Shown here: positions 25,838-32,932 of the stretch, one piece after another | Numbering within the stretch: the stretch's first letter is position 1 | Layout of the letters: every line of letters begins with the position of its first letter | NCBI GenBank assembly: GCA_964522505.1 | Contig: CAZFWJ010000001.1 | Location: 1 to 64,000, forward strand | Direction of reading: 5' to 3' | DNA: 64,000 bases | Source of the DNA: GYS-P2D sp964522505 | GTDB taxonomy: Bacteria; Bacteroidota; Bacteroidia; Chitinophagales; Saprospiraceae | Notes under the pieces: generated by a model | What the model was told of the DNA's origin: nothing | Seen by the model: the letters and a program-made list of their open reading frames with translations, nothing else | The model's database searches: none | Program-made: the position numbers and the translations under genes

Positions 25838-25843
25838 CTTAAG

Positions 25844-25914
25844 TTGACCCACAAGGACTCGAACCTTGAATGACGGTACCAAAAACCGTAGTGTTACCAT
25901 TACACCATGGGTCA
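25844..25914 (-). tRNA. tRNA-Gln (anticodon TTG)
   Basis: The minus strand folds into a 71-nt cloverleaf. The acceptor stem is TGACCCA with TGGGTCA, the anticodon arm is ACGGTTTTTGGTACCGT with anticodon TTG, and the T-arm is CAAGGTTCGAGTCCTTG. The discriminator base is A and no CCA is encoded. A TAATTTTG -7-like element (complement of 25924-25931) lies just upstream. Confidence 0.95.
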
Positions 25915-25923
25915 ATTGAGGCG

Positions 25924-25974
25924 CAAAATTATAATAAAATCAAAACCCTGTAAAGCAATGGCAACATAATTTTG
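25924..25974. promoter_or_regulatory. Back-to-back -7 elements for tRNA-Gln and the FKBP gene
   Basis: TAATTTTG occurs on the minus strand (complement of 25924-25931) ten nt before tRNA-Gln, and again on the plus strand at 25967-25974, about 49 nt before the preferred FKBP start. Both fit TAnnTTTG. Good -33 TTG elements are not visible at normal spacing. Confidence 0.45.
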
Positions 25975-26022
25975 TACATGGTAAAAATCATTCATCTATT
26001 TTCGCAGCTCAATTACGAGTAC

Positions 26023-26673
26023 ATGAAATCATTACAAATACTTTTTATCATCAGCGGATTAGTTCTATCGAGCTTCGCTTATGGGCAGATAGATACCATC
26101 AGCTATAGTATCGGCATGAGTGTCGGAGCCCGTATGGCTAATCAAGGGGCTAATGATATAGACTATCAGGATTTTCTCAGAGGCGTGCGTGACATGATCG
26201 AAAAAAACGAAACACTCATATCAAAGGCTAAGAGTGACAGTCTCAACTATGCATACTATCAAGAACAAAAGGATAAAATTTTTACAGAAGTGAAAGAAGA
26301 AGGAATCAAATTTTTAGAAGACAATGCCAAGCGACCAGAGGTGGCTACTACCGAGAGTGGCTTGCAATATGAAGTATTAACTGCTGCAGAGGGGGCTAAA
26401 CCAAGTGCGACCAACTCAGTCACTGTACATTACGTTGGTCAGCTCATCAGTGGTGAGATGTTCGATAGTTCAGTAGATCGTGGGGAGCCTGCAACATTTC
26501 CACTTAATCGAGTAATCCCTGGATGGACTGAAGGGGTACAACTGATGAGCCCTGGGGCCAAGTACAGATTTTACATCCCCTTTGAGTTAGGATATGGAGC
26601 GAGAGGAGCCGGAGCTGCAATACCTCCTTATAGTGCCCTAATATTTGATGTTGAACTATTGAAGATTAATTGA
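26023..26673 (+). CDS. FKBP-type peptidyl-prolyl isomerase, exported
   Basis: A cis-trans prolyl isomerase and folding helper outside the cytoplasm. I start it at ATG 26023 (216 residues) because that yields a clean signal peptide (KSLQILFIISGLVLSSFAYG); the longer frame to TTG 25972 would run into a -7 promoter element. An FKBP N-terminal helical domain (ISYSIGMSVGARMANQG) is followed by the catalytic FKBP fold: VTVHYVGQLISGEMFDSS, VIPGWTEGVQLM, and IPFELGYGARGAG. A plus-strand terminator lies just beyond the stop. Confidence 0.9.
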   Translation: MKSLQILFIISGLVLSSFAYGQIDTISYSIGMSVGARMANQGANDIDYQDFLRGVRDMIEKNETLISKAKSDSLNYAYYQEQKDKIFTEVKEEGIKFLEDNAKRPEVATTESGLQYEVLTAAEGAKPSATNSVTVHYVGQLISGEMFDSSVDRGEPATFPLNRVIPGWTEGVQLMSPGAKYRFYIPFELGYGARGAGAAIPPYSALIFDVELLKIN

Positions 26674-27111
26674 TCAGAAACTGATCGTATAGCTATATGA
26701 AGAGTCTCCATTTTGGGGGCTCTTTTTTGTTTGCACGATGTTATACTTGATCTGCGTTTTCTTCTGCTCTTTTTTCTTAGGTAGCTTAAATCCGATACGG
26801 ATATTCTTATGGAATGTAGTTCTACCCTTACGGACCACTTGATCCAATTTAAACTGCATCAGACCGGCGATGCGCTGTGCCTCTTCATCACAGCCATGAC
26901 CAAGTGACATCTTAACCTTAGTACCCGTAACTACGCCTTTGTGATTAATGTCTATCCTCAGTAATACGATGCCTTCAATTTTCTGCTTTAATGCCTCTTT
27001 GGGGTACTTCAAGTTTTTTTTAATAAACTTTGACAGCGCCTTTGGCCCACCAGGATAGTATGGCTTCACGATGAACTGGTGCGGTTTTTTATTTTTTCTC
27101 ACTTCCGACAA
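26674..27111 (-). CDS. TonB C-terminal-like protein without membrane anchor
   Basis: 145 residues with a TonB-C-like fold: YPKEALKQKIEGIVLLRIDI, then VTGTKVKMSLGHGCDEEAQR, which is the usual core of Bacteroidota TonB proteins. It lacks both the N-terminal membrane segment and the proline-rich spacer, so it cannot work as a normal energy transducer. The start is TTG at 27111 with no in-frame alternative. The last codons overlap a terminator that serves the convergent FKBP gene. Confidence 0.75.
   Translation of the reverse strand: MSEVRKNKKPHQFIVKPYYPGGPKALSKFIKKNLKYPKEALKQKIEGIVLLRIDINHKGVVTGTKVKMSLGHGCDEEAQRIAGLMQFKLDQVVRKGRTTFHKNIRIGFKLPKKKEQKKTQIKYNIVQTKKSPQNGDSSYSYTISF
26701..26728 (+). 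terminator. Terminator of the FKBP gene inside the opposing CDS
   Basis: A 9-bp hairpin with two G-T pairs (26701-26709 with 26715-26723) is followed by a run of T. It lies 27 nt after the FKBP stop and within the 3' end of the convergent TonB-C-like gene. Confidence 0.75.
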
Positions 27112-27154
27112 GGTACTTTAATAATTTCTTAAGATGAGTAATTGCTCTTGTCGC

Positions 27155-27162
27155 TATCTTTG
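27155..27162 (+). promoter_or_regulatory. Candidate -7 element of the PDZ-protein gene
   Basis: TATCTTTG fits TAnnTTTG and lies 27 nt before the start codon. No convincing -33 element is seen. Confidence 0.4.
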
Positions 27163-27189
27163 GGATATTCGTAATAAATCTAAAAGACT

Positions 27190-28149
27190 ATGAGACTTAT
27201 ATATGTAATATTCATGATGTGCCTCTACTCGCTCCTTATCGCTCAGGACGGAGAGAAAAAAATTATCATCAAGAAAAGTGCTGACGGTCAAGAAGTAAAT
27301 AGCTGGGTAGAACAAGAAAAGCTCGTATCGGTCGATGTCATGAAAGATGACTCGGGCGAGCGCAAGATTAAAATCGTCATGGACGCAGATGGAGAACAAT
27401 CTGTGTATGAATGGTCTGACACTGGTGAAATCCCTGCAGAAGTAAAGCAACAGCTGGAAGACGCTGGAATAGATCTCCAAATTCTCGATGGGTCCAAAGG
27501 CTCTGGAGTAGAAGAAAAAGTAATCGAAATAGAATGGGATGGGGATGGCGAGATGCCTGAGGAGCTCAAGATGCTCAAAGAAAAGCACGGAGTTGACCTA
27601 TCAGAATATCTCACTGGTGAAGATATCGCTGGCAAAAAGAAAAAGATCGTCATGGTCGAGAAGCATATCTCTAAAACTAACTCAGGCGATCCTACTATCC
27701 GTACAAGAGTGCAGAAGGGTCAGCGTTTCAAGACAGTTACCATAGATGGTGATGGAAATCAAAATGTAATGGAGTGGGAAGGTGATCCGAGCCAAGTACA
27801 TGAGATCCACAAACTCAAGTCTCATGCTGGAGATGATATGATCTTCATAGGAGATGGCAGCAGTAAAGTAGAAGTATCTGACGCCTATATGGGTGCACAG
27901 ATTGAGTCAGCAGATGGCGGCGCTAGAGTATTAGACATGCTCAAGGATAGCCCAGCTGATCATGCCAAGCTAGAGAAAGGAGACGTCATCACCAAGATCA
28001 ATGGCGCTCGTGCCCGCTCAATGGAGGGCTTATTAAACCTACTCAATCATTTCGAGCCAGGTGATGATGTAGAGCTCACAATCATGCGAGGAGATCAAGA
28101 AAAGACTTTGAAGATGACGCTGGGCGAAAGACCTGGACACTTCAGATAA
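27190..28149 (+). CDS. Secreted PDZ-domain protein
   Basis: 319 residues with a signal peptide (MRLIYVIFMMCLYSLLIAQ). The middle is acidic and repeats a pattern of KIVMDADGEQSVYEW, EIEWDGDGEMPEEL, and TIDGDGNQNVMEWEG, which looks like an internal repeat. A PDZ domain occupies about 230-312 (MGAQIESADGGARVLDML, then KGDVITKINGARARSMEGLL). No protease residues are present, so it is probably a binding protein of the periplasm or surface. A terminator follows directly. Confidence 0.75.
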   Translation: MRLIYVIFMMCLYSLLIAQDGEKKIIIKKSADGQEVNSWVEQEKLVSVDVMKDDSGERKIKIVMDADGEQSVYEWSDTGEIPAEVKQQLEDAGIDLQILDGSKGSGVEEKVIEIEWDGDGEMPEELKMLKEKHGVDLSEYLTGEDIAGKKKKIVMVEKHISKTNSGDPTIRTRVQKGQRFKTVTIDGDGNQNVMEWEGDPSQVHEIHKLKSHAGDDMIFIGDGSSKVEVSDAYMGAQIESADGGARVLDMLKDSPADHAKLEKGDVITKINGARARSMEGLLNLLNHFEPGDDVELTIMRGDQEKTLKMTLGERPGHFR

Positions 28150-28179
28150 GTATTATATCCAAAAACAGTAGAATTCTAT

Positions 28180-28209
28180 AGGCTCAAGCGTTTGCTTGGG
28201 TCTTTTTTT
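28180..28209 (+). terminator. Terminator after the PDZ-protein gene
   Basis: A 10-bp hairpin with two G-T pairs (28180-28189 with 28194-28203) is followed by TTTTTTT. It ends the rightward transcript just before the convergent uvrB stop. Confidence 0.8.
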
Positions 28210-28212
28210 GAT

Positions 28213-30237
28213 TTACACGCTCGACTTGAGCTTCTTCTTCAGGGCAAAGAGCTCGTCCCTAAATTGAGCTGCACTGATAAAGTCGAGTTCTTTTGCTGCC
28301 TTTTTCATTTTTCTCTCGGTCTCTTCGATGAGTCTATTTAGCTGATCTTTGGACATATAGGCTATCACTGGATCTGCCGCTACTGATACCTCATCAGGTT
28401 CTATGTAAGCTTTAGGCTTCTTCCCTCGTATATCGAGGATAGACTTCTGATTCATGATTTCTTCCTTCGTCTTGCTGATCGTAGTCGGAGTTATGTCATG
28501 TTTCTCATTATAGGCGATCTGAACGGAGCGTCGACGATTCGTCTCATCGATCGTGATCTGCATGCTATTCGTGATCTTATCGGCATAGAATATGACCATG
28601 CCATTAGAATTCCGTGCTGCACGTCCTGCAGTTTGAGTTAATGAGCGTGCATTTCTAAGGAAACCTTCCTTGTCAGCATCAAGTATAGCAACAAGGGACA
28701 CCTCAGGCATATCGAGACCTTCTCTCAAGAGGTTCACCCCCACTAACACATCGAATCCTCCAAGTCTTAAGTCTCTTATGATCTCTACCCGGTCGAGCGT
28801 ATCTACTTCGGAGTGGATATAGCGTACCCTTATATTTAGTTTTTGAAGATACTTCGTGAGCTCTTCAGCCATCCGCTTTGTGAGAGTAGTGACAAGCACT
28901 CGCTCGTCGGCTTCGATGCGCAGATGTATCTCTTCTAAGAGGTCGTCAATCTGGTTGATGCTCGGACGTACCTCTATTGGCGGATCAAGCAGGCCTGTAG
29001 GGCGTACGATCTGCTCTACTACGAGGCCTTCTGTCTTTTCGAGTTCGTATTCTCCCGGAGTAGCGCTTACATAAATAATCTGATTAGTCAGTCCTTCGAA
29101 TTCATCAAAGTTCAAGGGCCTATTGTCCAGTGCGGATGGCAATCTAAATCCATAATTGACTAAGTTGATCTTACGTGCTCTATCTCCGCCCCACATCCCT
29201 CGGACTTGAGGTACTGTAGCATGACTCTCATCAATCACCATCAGATAATCATCTGGAAAATAATCTAACAAACAAAATGGTCTTGTACCTGGCTTACGAC
29301 CATCAAAAAAGCGTGAGTAATTCTCCACGCCATTACAATAGCCAAGCTCGCGCATCATTTCTACATCAAATGTCACTCTTTCTTTAATTCTCTTGGCTTC
29401 GATATAACGACCCTCTTGCTCAAAAAACTTCTCATGATCATCGAGTTCATGCTCTATCTGGCGGAGTATCATCTTCAGCTTATCCTTAGGAGCGATATAC
29501 AGATTAGCTGGAAATATCGCCGCATCTTTCATCGCCATGATCCGCTTACCGCTCTCGATCTCTATCTGATCAATTGCTTCAATCTCGTCGCCAAAAAATA
29601 CGATGCGATAACCATAGTCCACATAGGGCAGATTGATATCTACTGTGTCTCCTCTTACCCTAAATGAGGCTCTCTTAAACTCTGCTGCTGAGCGACTGTA
29701 GAGGCTCTCGACAAGCTGATAGAGCAACCTGTTTCGAGCTATAGTCTGACCTTTCTGAATTCTGATGATGCCCCCTGCTAAGTCCTCAGGATTACCCATC
29801 CCATAGATGCAGGAGACCGATGCCACGATGATTACATCCCTTCGACCAGACATCAGACTAGAGGTGGCTCGCAATCTGAGTTTATCTACTTCCTCGTTAA
29901 TACTCAGATCCTTCTCGATATAAGTATCACTCGTAGAGATATATGCTTCTGGTTGATAATAGTCGTAATAGGATACAAAGTACTCTACCGCATTGTCTGG
30001 AAAAAACTCACACAGCTCGCTATACAGCTGGGCTGTCAGCGTCTTATTATGAGTTAAGACTAAAGTAGGGCGATTCAACTTGGCAATTACATTTGCCATG
30101 GTAAAGGTCTTCCCGGATCCTGTTACCCCAAGCAAGACTTGCGCCTCCTCTCCAGTATCTATCCCGTTGATCAATTGATCAATTGCTTGGGGCTGATCAC
30201 CTGTAGGGGTATAATTAGATGTTAACTTAAATGCCAT
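28213..30237 (-). CDS. uvrB: Excinuclease ABC subunit B
   Basis: The damage-verifying helicase of nucleotide excision repair. Walker A (GVTGSGKT) is near residue 40, the beta-hairpin aromatic segment is YFVSYYDYYQPEAY, the DEAD-like box is VIDESHATVPQ, and the helicase end is AGRAARN. The C-terminal UVR domain that contacts UvrC is present (LIEETERKMKKAAKELDF). I prefer ATG at 30237 (674 residues) over the TTG two codons upstream. The DUF5706 gene lies 21 nt upstream of this start on the same strand. Confidence 0.96.
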   Translation of the reverse strand: MAFKLTSNYTPTGDQPQAIDQLINGIDTGEEAQVLLGVTGSGKTFTMANVIAKLNRPTLVLTHNKTLTAQLYSELCEFFPDNAVEYFVSYYDYYQPEAYISTSDTYIEKDLSINEEVDKLRLRATSSLMSGRRDVIIVASVSCIYGMGNPEDLAGGIIRIQKGQTIARNRLLYQLVESLYSRSAAEFKRASFRVRGDTVDINLPYVDYGYRIVFFGDEIEAIDQIEIESGKRIMAMKDAAIFPANLYIAPKDKLKMILRQIEHELDDHEKFFEQEGRYIEAKRIKERVTFDVEMMRELGYCNGVENYSRFFDGRKPGTRPFCLLDYFPDDYLMVIDESHATVPQVRGMWGGDRARKINLVNYGFRLPSALDNRPLNFDEFEGLTNQIIYVSATPGEYELEKTEGLVVEQIVRPTGLLDPPIEVRPSINQIDDLLEEIHLRIEADERVLVTTLTKRMAEELTKYLQKLNIRVRYIHSEVDTLDRVEIIRDLRLGGFDVLVGVNLLREGLDMPEVSLVAILDADKEGFLRNARSLTQTAGRAARNSNGMVIFYADKITNSMQITIDETNRRRSVQIAYNEKHDITPTTISKTKEEIMNQKSILDIRGKKPKAYIEPDEVSVAADPVIAYMSKDQLNRLIEETERKMKKAAKELDFISAAQFRDELFALKKKLKSSV

Positions 30238-30258
30238 TGACAAAAAACTCTTACTAGC

Positions 30259-30837
30259 CTACTTCGACAATACCAATACAACGCATACAACTATTACTAT
30301 AAACAGGCCATTCAAGAAGATCATATAGGCTCTTCTGATAATCTGGTACTTACGGGAAACGATGCGTCCTATATGGAATATGTCTTGTAATACGAACTCT
30401 GCCAATCCTTCTCTTGAACTCACCGTACTCTGATAATATGACCGGAATTCCTTAGGGTTCATCTTGAAGAAATTGCCAAAGAAAAATGGACTCGGCACAT
30501 TGGAATTGCTATAGATCGTCTTATCGTAATCGAGGCTGATTGGCTGCAAGGCCTTAGCTGCTAAATACAGCGTAGTTGTACAGGTTATAGCGATTACAAT
30601 CAGTGGAATATAATACAGCTCTGCTAACACCTGATCAAGATTAGCAATGATAGCAGGGATCAAGATCGTAATCATAATTGCATTGAGTGACATGAGAACG
30701 CTAGCTTTCTGATCAGCTATTTTAATACGCTCGATATTGTTCCGACTCGTAGTTCTGATATGATTAAGCGTCTTCTTATCAATCTTATACTGCTGGTCGA
30801 CTTCAGGCTGATCTATATTGGTTAATTCTGCTTCCAT
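30259..30837 (-). CDS. Pycsar-effector-like (DUF5706) membrane protein
   Basis: 192 residues with three predicted membrane segments at about 47-67, 77-97 and 170-189. The segment IADQKASVLMSLNAIM before the first one is the hallmark of the DUF5706 family, which includes PycTM effectors of the Pycsar anti-phage system. FVLQDIFHIGRIVSRKYQII before the last segment also fits. No cyclic nucleotide cyclase is encoded nearby, so this may be a housekeeping homologue. It sits directly upstream of uvrB and is probably co-transcribed with it. The start is ATG at 30837. Confidence 0.78.
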   Translation of the reverse strand: MEAELTNIDQPEVDQQYKIDKKTLNHIRTTSRNNIERIKIADQKASVLMSLNAIMITILIPAIIANLDQVLAELYYIPLIVIAITCTTTLYLAAKALQPISLDYDKTIYSNSNVPSPFFFGNFFKMNPKEFRSYYQSTVSSREGLAEFVLQDIFHIGRIVSRKYQIIRRAYMIFLNGLFIVIVVCVVLVLSK

Positions 30838-30937
30838 ATGGTTGTATAAAATTAAAGGCTTTCTGCTTATATGTGTGCTCCTTCAAATATTCCTTCGTCT
30901 ATATCACGAATTATTCACGATAGTTTGACCGAGCCAT

Positions 30938-30945
30938 TATCTTTG
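30938..30945 (+). promoter_or_regulatory. Candidate -7 element of thrS
   Basis: TATCTTTG fits TAnnTTTG and lies 66 nt before the thrS ATG. A short hairpin (TTAAAAC 30971-30977 with GTTTTAA 30984-30990) follows in the predicted leader. No good -33 element is seen. Confidence 0.4.
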
Positions 30946-31010
30946 TGTCTTTATTTAAGAGCCTCCGTTATTAAAACCAGTCTGTTTTAACAAGTTCATA
31001 GTTTCGTCAT

Positions 31011-32930
31011 ATGATTAAGATTACTTTCCCTGATGGTGCCAAAAGGGAATTTGAGTCGGGTACAACATCCATGGATATTGCTAAATCAATTAGTGAAGGT
31101 CTTGCCCGAAATGTGCTGTCTGCTGAAGTGAATGGTGAGGTGTGGGATGCATCAAGACCAATACATGAAGATTCCAAAGTAAAGTTTTATACCTGGAAGG
31201 ATCAGGAAGGCAAAAAGACCTTTTGGCATTCTGCCGCCCATCTTATGGCAGAAGCTATAGAAGCCCTATATCCAGGGACCAAATTTGGTATTGGCCCAGC
31301 GATTGAAAATGGTTTTTACTATGATATAGATATGGGTGACAAGGTCTTGTCAAGCGATGAGTTTGGTAAGATTGAAGCTAAGATGAAGGAGCTCGCTGGT
31401 CAGAAGAATGAATACCTAAGAACAGACGTCTCCAAGGCAGATGCTATCACATATTTCACAGAAAAAAATGACGAGTACAAGCTCGAGTTGATCGATGGGC
31501 TCGAAGATGGCTCCATCACATTTTATCAGCAGGGTAACTTCACAGATCTCTGTCGTGGGCCACATATTCCTAATACGGGAAGCATTAAAGCCATCAAACT
31601 GATGAGTTTAGCAGGGGCTTACTGGCGTGGTGACGAGAGTCGCAAGCAGATGACACGTATATACGCTGTCGCCTTTCCAAAGAAAAAAGAATTAACGGAA
31701 TACCTTGAGTTATTAGAAGAAGCAAAAAAGCGGGACCACCGTAAACTTGGTGCTGAGTTGGAGCTATTCATGTTTTCAGAAAAAGTCGGTGCAGGGCTGC
31801 CAATCTGGTTGCCAAATGGAACGGCGCTTAGGACTAGGCTTGAAGACTTCTTAAAGAAAGAACAGATCAAACGTGGATATCAACCAGTAATTACGCCTCA
31901 CCTAGGCAAAAAAGAGCTCTATATCACATCAGGTCACTACGCCAAGTATGGTGAGGATAGTTTTCAGCCGATACACACGCCTCGTGAAGGAGAAGAGTTC
32001 TTACTCAAGCCAATGAACTGCCCTCACCATTGTGAGGTCTACGGGCATAAACCAAGATCATATCGCGATCTGCCAATCCGTATTGCAGAATTTGGCACGG
32101 TATATCGCTATGAGCAGAGTGGTGAGTTGCACGGACTTACACGTGTACGTGGATTTACACAAGATGATGCGCACATCTTCTGTACTGATGATCAGGTGAA
32201 ACAGGAGTTTCTCAACGTATTAGAGTTAACCCAACATGTCCTTGAAAAATTAGGCTTTGACAATTACACAGCACAGATCTCTCTACGAGATCCAGATAAT
32301 AAAGAAAAATATCTTGGCTCAGATGAGTCGTGGGAAAAGGCAGAGCGGGCAATCATCGAAGCTACAGGCGAAGTAGACCTTGAGACGGTCACAGAATTAG
32401 GTGAAGCTGCGTTCTATGGTCCCAAGCTAGACTTCATGGTTAAGGATGCACTAGGGAGAAAATGGCAACTAGGTACTATACAAGTCGATTACCAGCTTCC
32501 GGAGCGATTTGAACTAGAATACACAGGAAGCGATAATGCGCCGCATAGACCTGTAATGATTCACCGGGCGCCTTTTGGCTCTATGGAGCGATTTATCGGC
32601 GTACTTACGGAGCACTGTGCGGGCAGATTTCCGCTATGGTTGACGCCTGATCAATATGCTCTACTCCCTATTTCTGATAGATTTAATGACTTGTGCAAGG
32701 AGATACAGATCAAGCTGAGCGAGCACGATATACGTGGAATTGTAGATGATAGAACAGAATCTATAGGTCGTAAGATTAGAGATACAGAACTGAAGAAGAT
32801 TCCGTACATGCTGATCATCGGTGATAAAGAGGCAGAGTCAGGTCAAGTATCTGTACGCAAGCAAGGAGAAGGAGACATAGGTTCTAAGACGATTGAGGAG
32901 TTTGTGACATTCTTTCAATCACAACTGTAG
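31011..32930 (+). CDS. thrS: Threonyl-tRNA synthetase
   Basis: Charges tRNA-Thr. Domains in order: TGS (about 1-62), the second-additional editing domain (FWHSAAHLMAEAIEALYPG with its HxxxH), the class II core (MNCPHHCEVY, RYEQSGELHGLTRVRGFTQD, APFGSMERFIGVLTEH), and the anticodon-binding domain (FPLWLTPDQYALLPIS). Zinc ligands Cys and His of the core are present. Length 639 is normal. The metG start is 2 nt after its stop, an unusual but tidy pairing of two synthetase genes. Confidence 0.97.
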   Translation: MIKITFPDGAKREFESGTTSMDIAKSISEGLARNVLSAEVNGEVWDASRPIHEDSKVKFYTWKDQEGKKTFWHSAAHLMAEAIEALYPGTKFGIGPAIENGFYYDIDMGDKVLSSDEFGKIEAKMKELAGQKNEYLRTDVSKADAITYFTEKNDEYKLELIDGLEDGSITFYQQGNFTDLCRGPHIPNTGSIKAIKLMSLAGAYWRGDESRKQMTRIYAVAFPKKKELTEYLELLEEAKKRDHRKLGAELELFMFSEKVGAGLPIWLPNGTALRTRLEDFLKKEQIKRGYQPVITPHLGKKELYITSGHYAKYGEDSFQPIHTPREGEEFLLKPMNCPHHCEVYGHKPRSYRDLPIRIAEFGTVYRYEQSGELHGLTRVRGFTQDDAHIFCTDDQVKQEFLNVLELTQHVLEKLGFDNYTAQISLRDPDNKEKYLGSDESWEKAERAIIEATGEVDLETVTELGEAAFYGPKLDFMVKDALGRKWQLGTIQVDYQLPERFELEYTGSDNAPHRPVMIHRAPFGSMERFIGVLTEHCAGRFPLWLTPDQYALLPISDRFNDLCKEIQIKLSEHDIRGIVDDRTESIGRKIRDTELKKIPYMLIIGDKEAESGQVSVRKQGEGDIGSKTIEEFVTFFQSQL

Positions 32931-32932
32931 TT

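Larger units (their letters stand above)
24950..25843. other. Gene-poor stretch of about 0.9 kb
   Basis: I see no convincing conventional gene here. Three ORFs of about 63 codons on the plus strand have no family features and cross terminator hairpins. What is supported: two minus-strand terminators besides the tRNA-Gln terminator, an 18-bp imperfect palindrome, and two tiny minus-strand ORFs coding for hydrophobic peptides. The stretch could hold small RNAs, leader peptides, or decayed DNA. Confidence 0.5.

Noticed and set aside
30961..31010. T-box or other riboswitch before thrS
   Set aside because: The leader is short and only a 7-bp hairpin is visible; no T-box sequence or specifier loop can be recognised.
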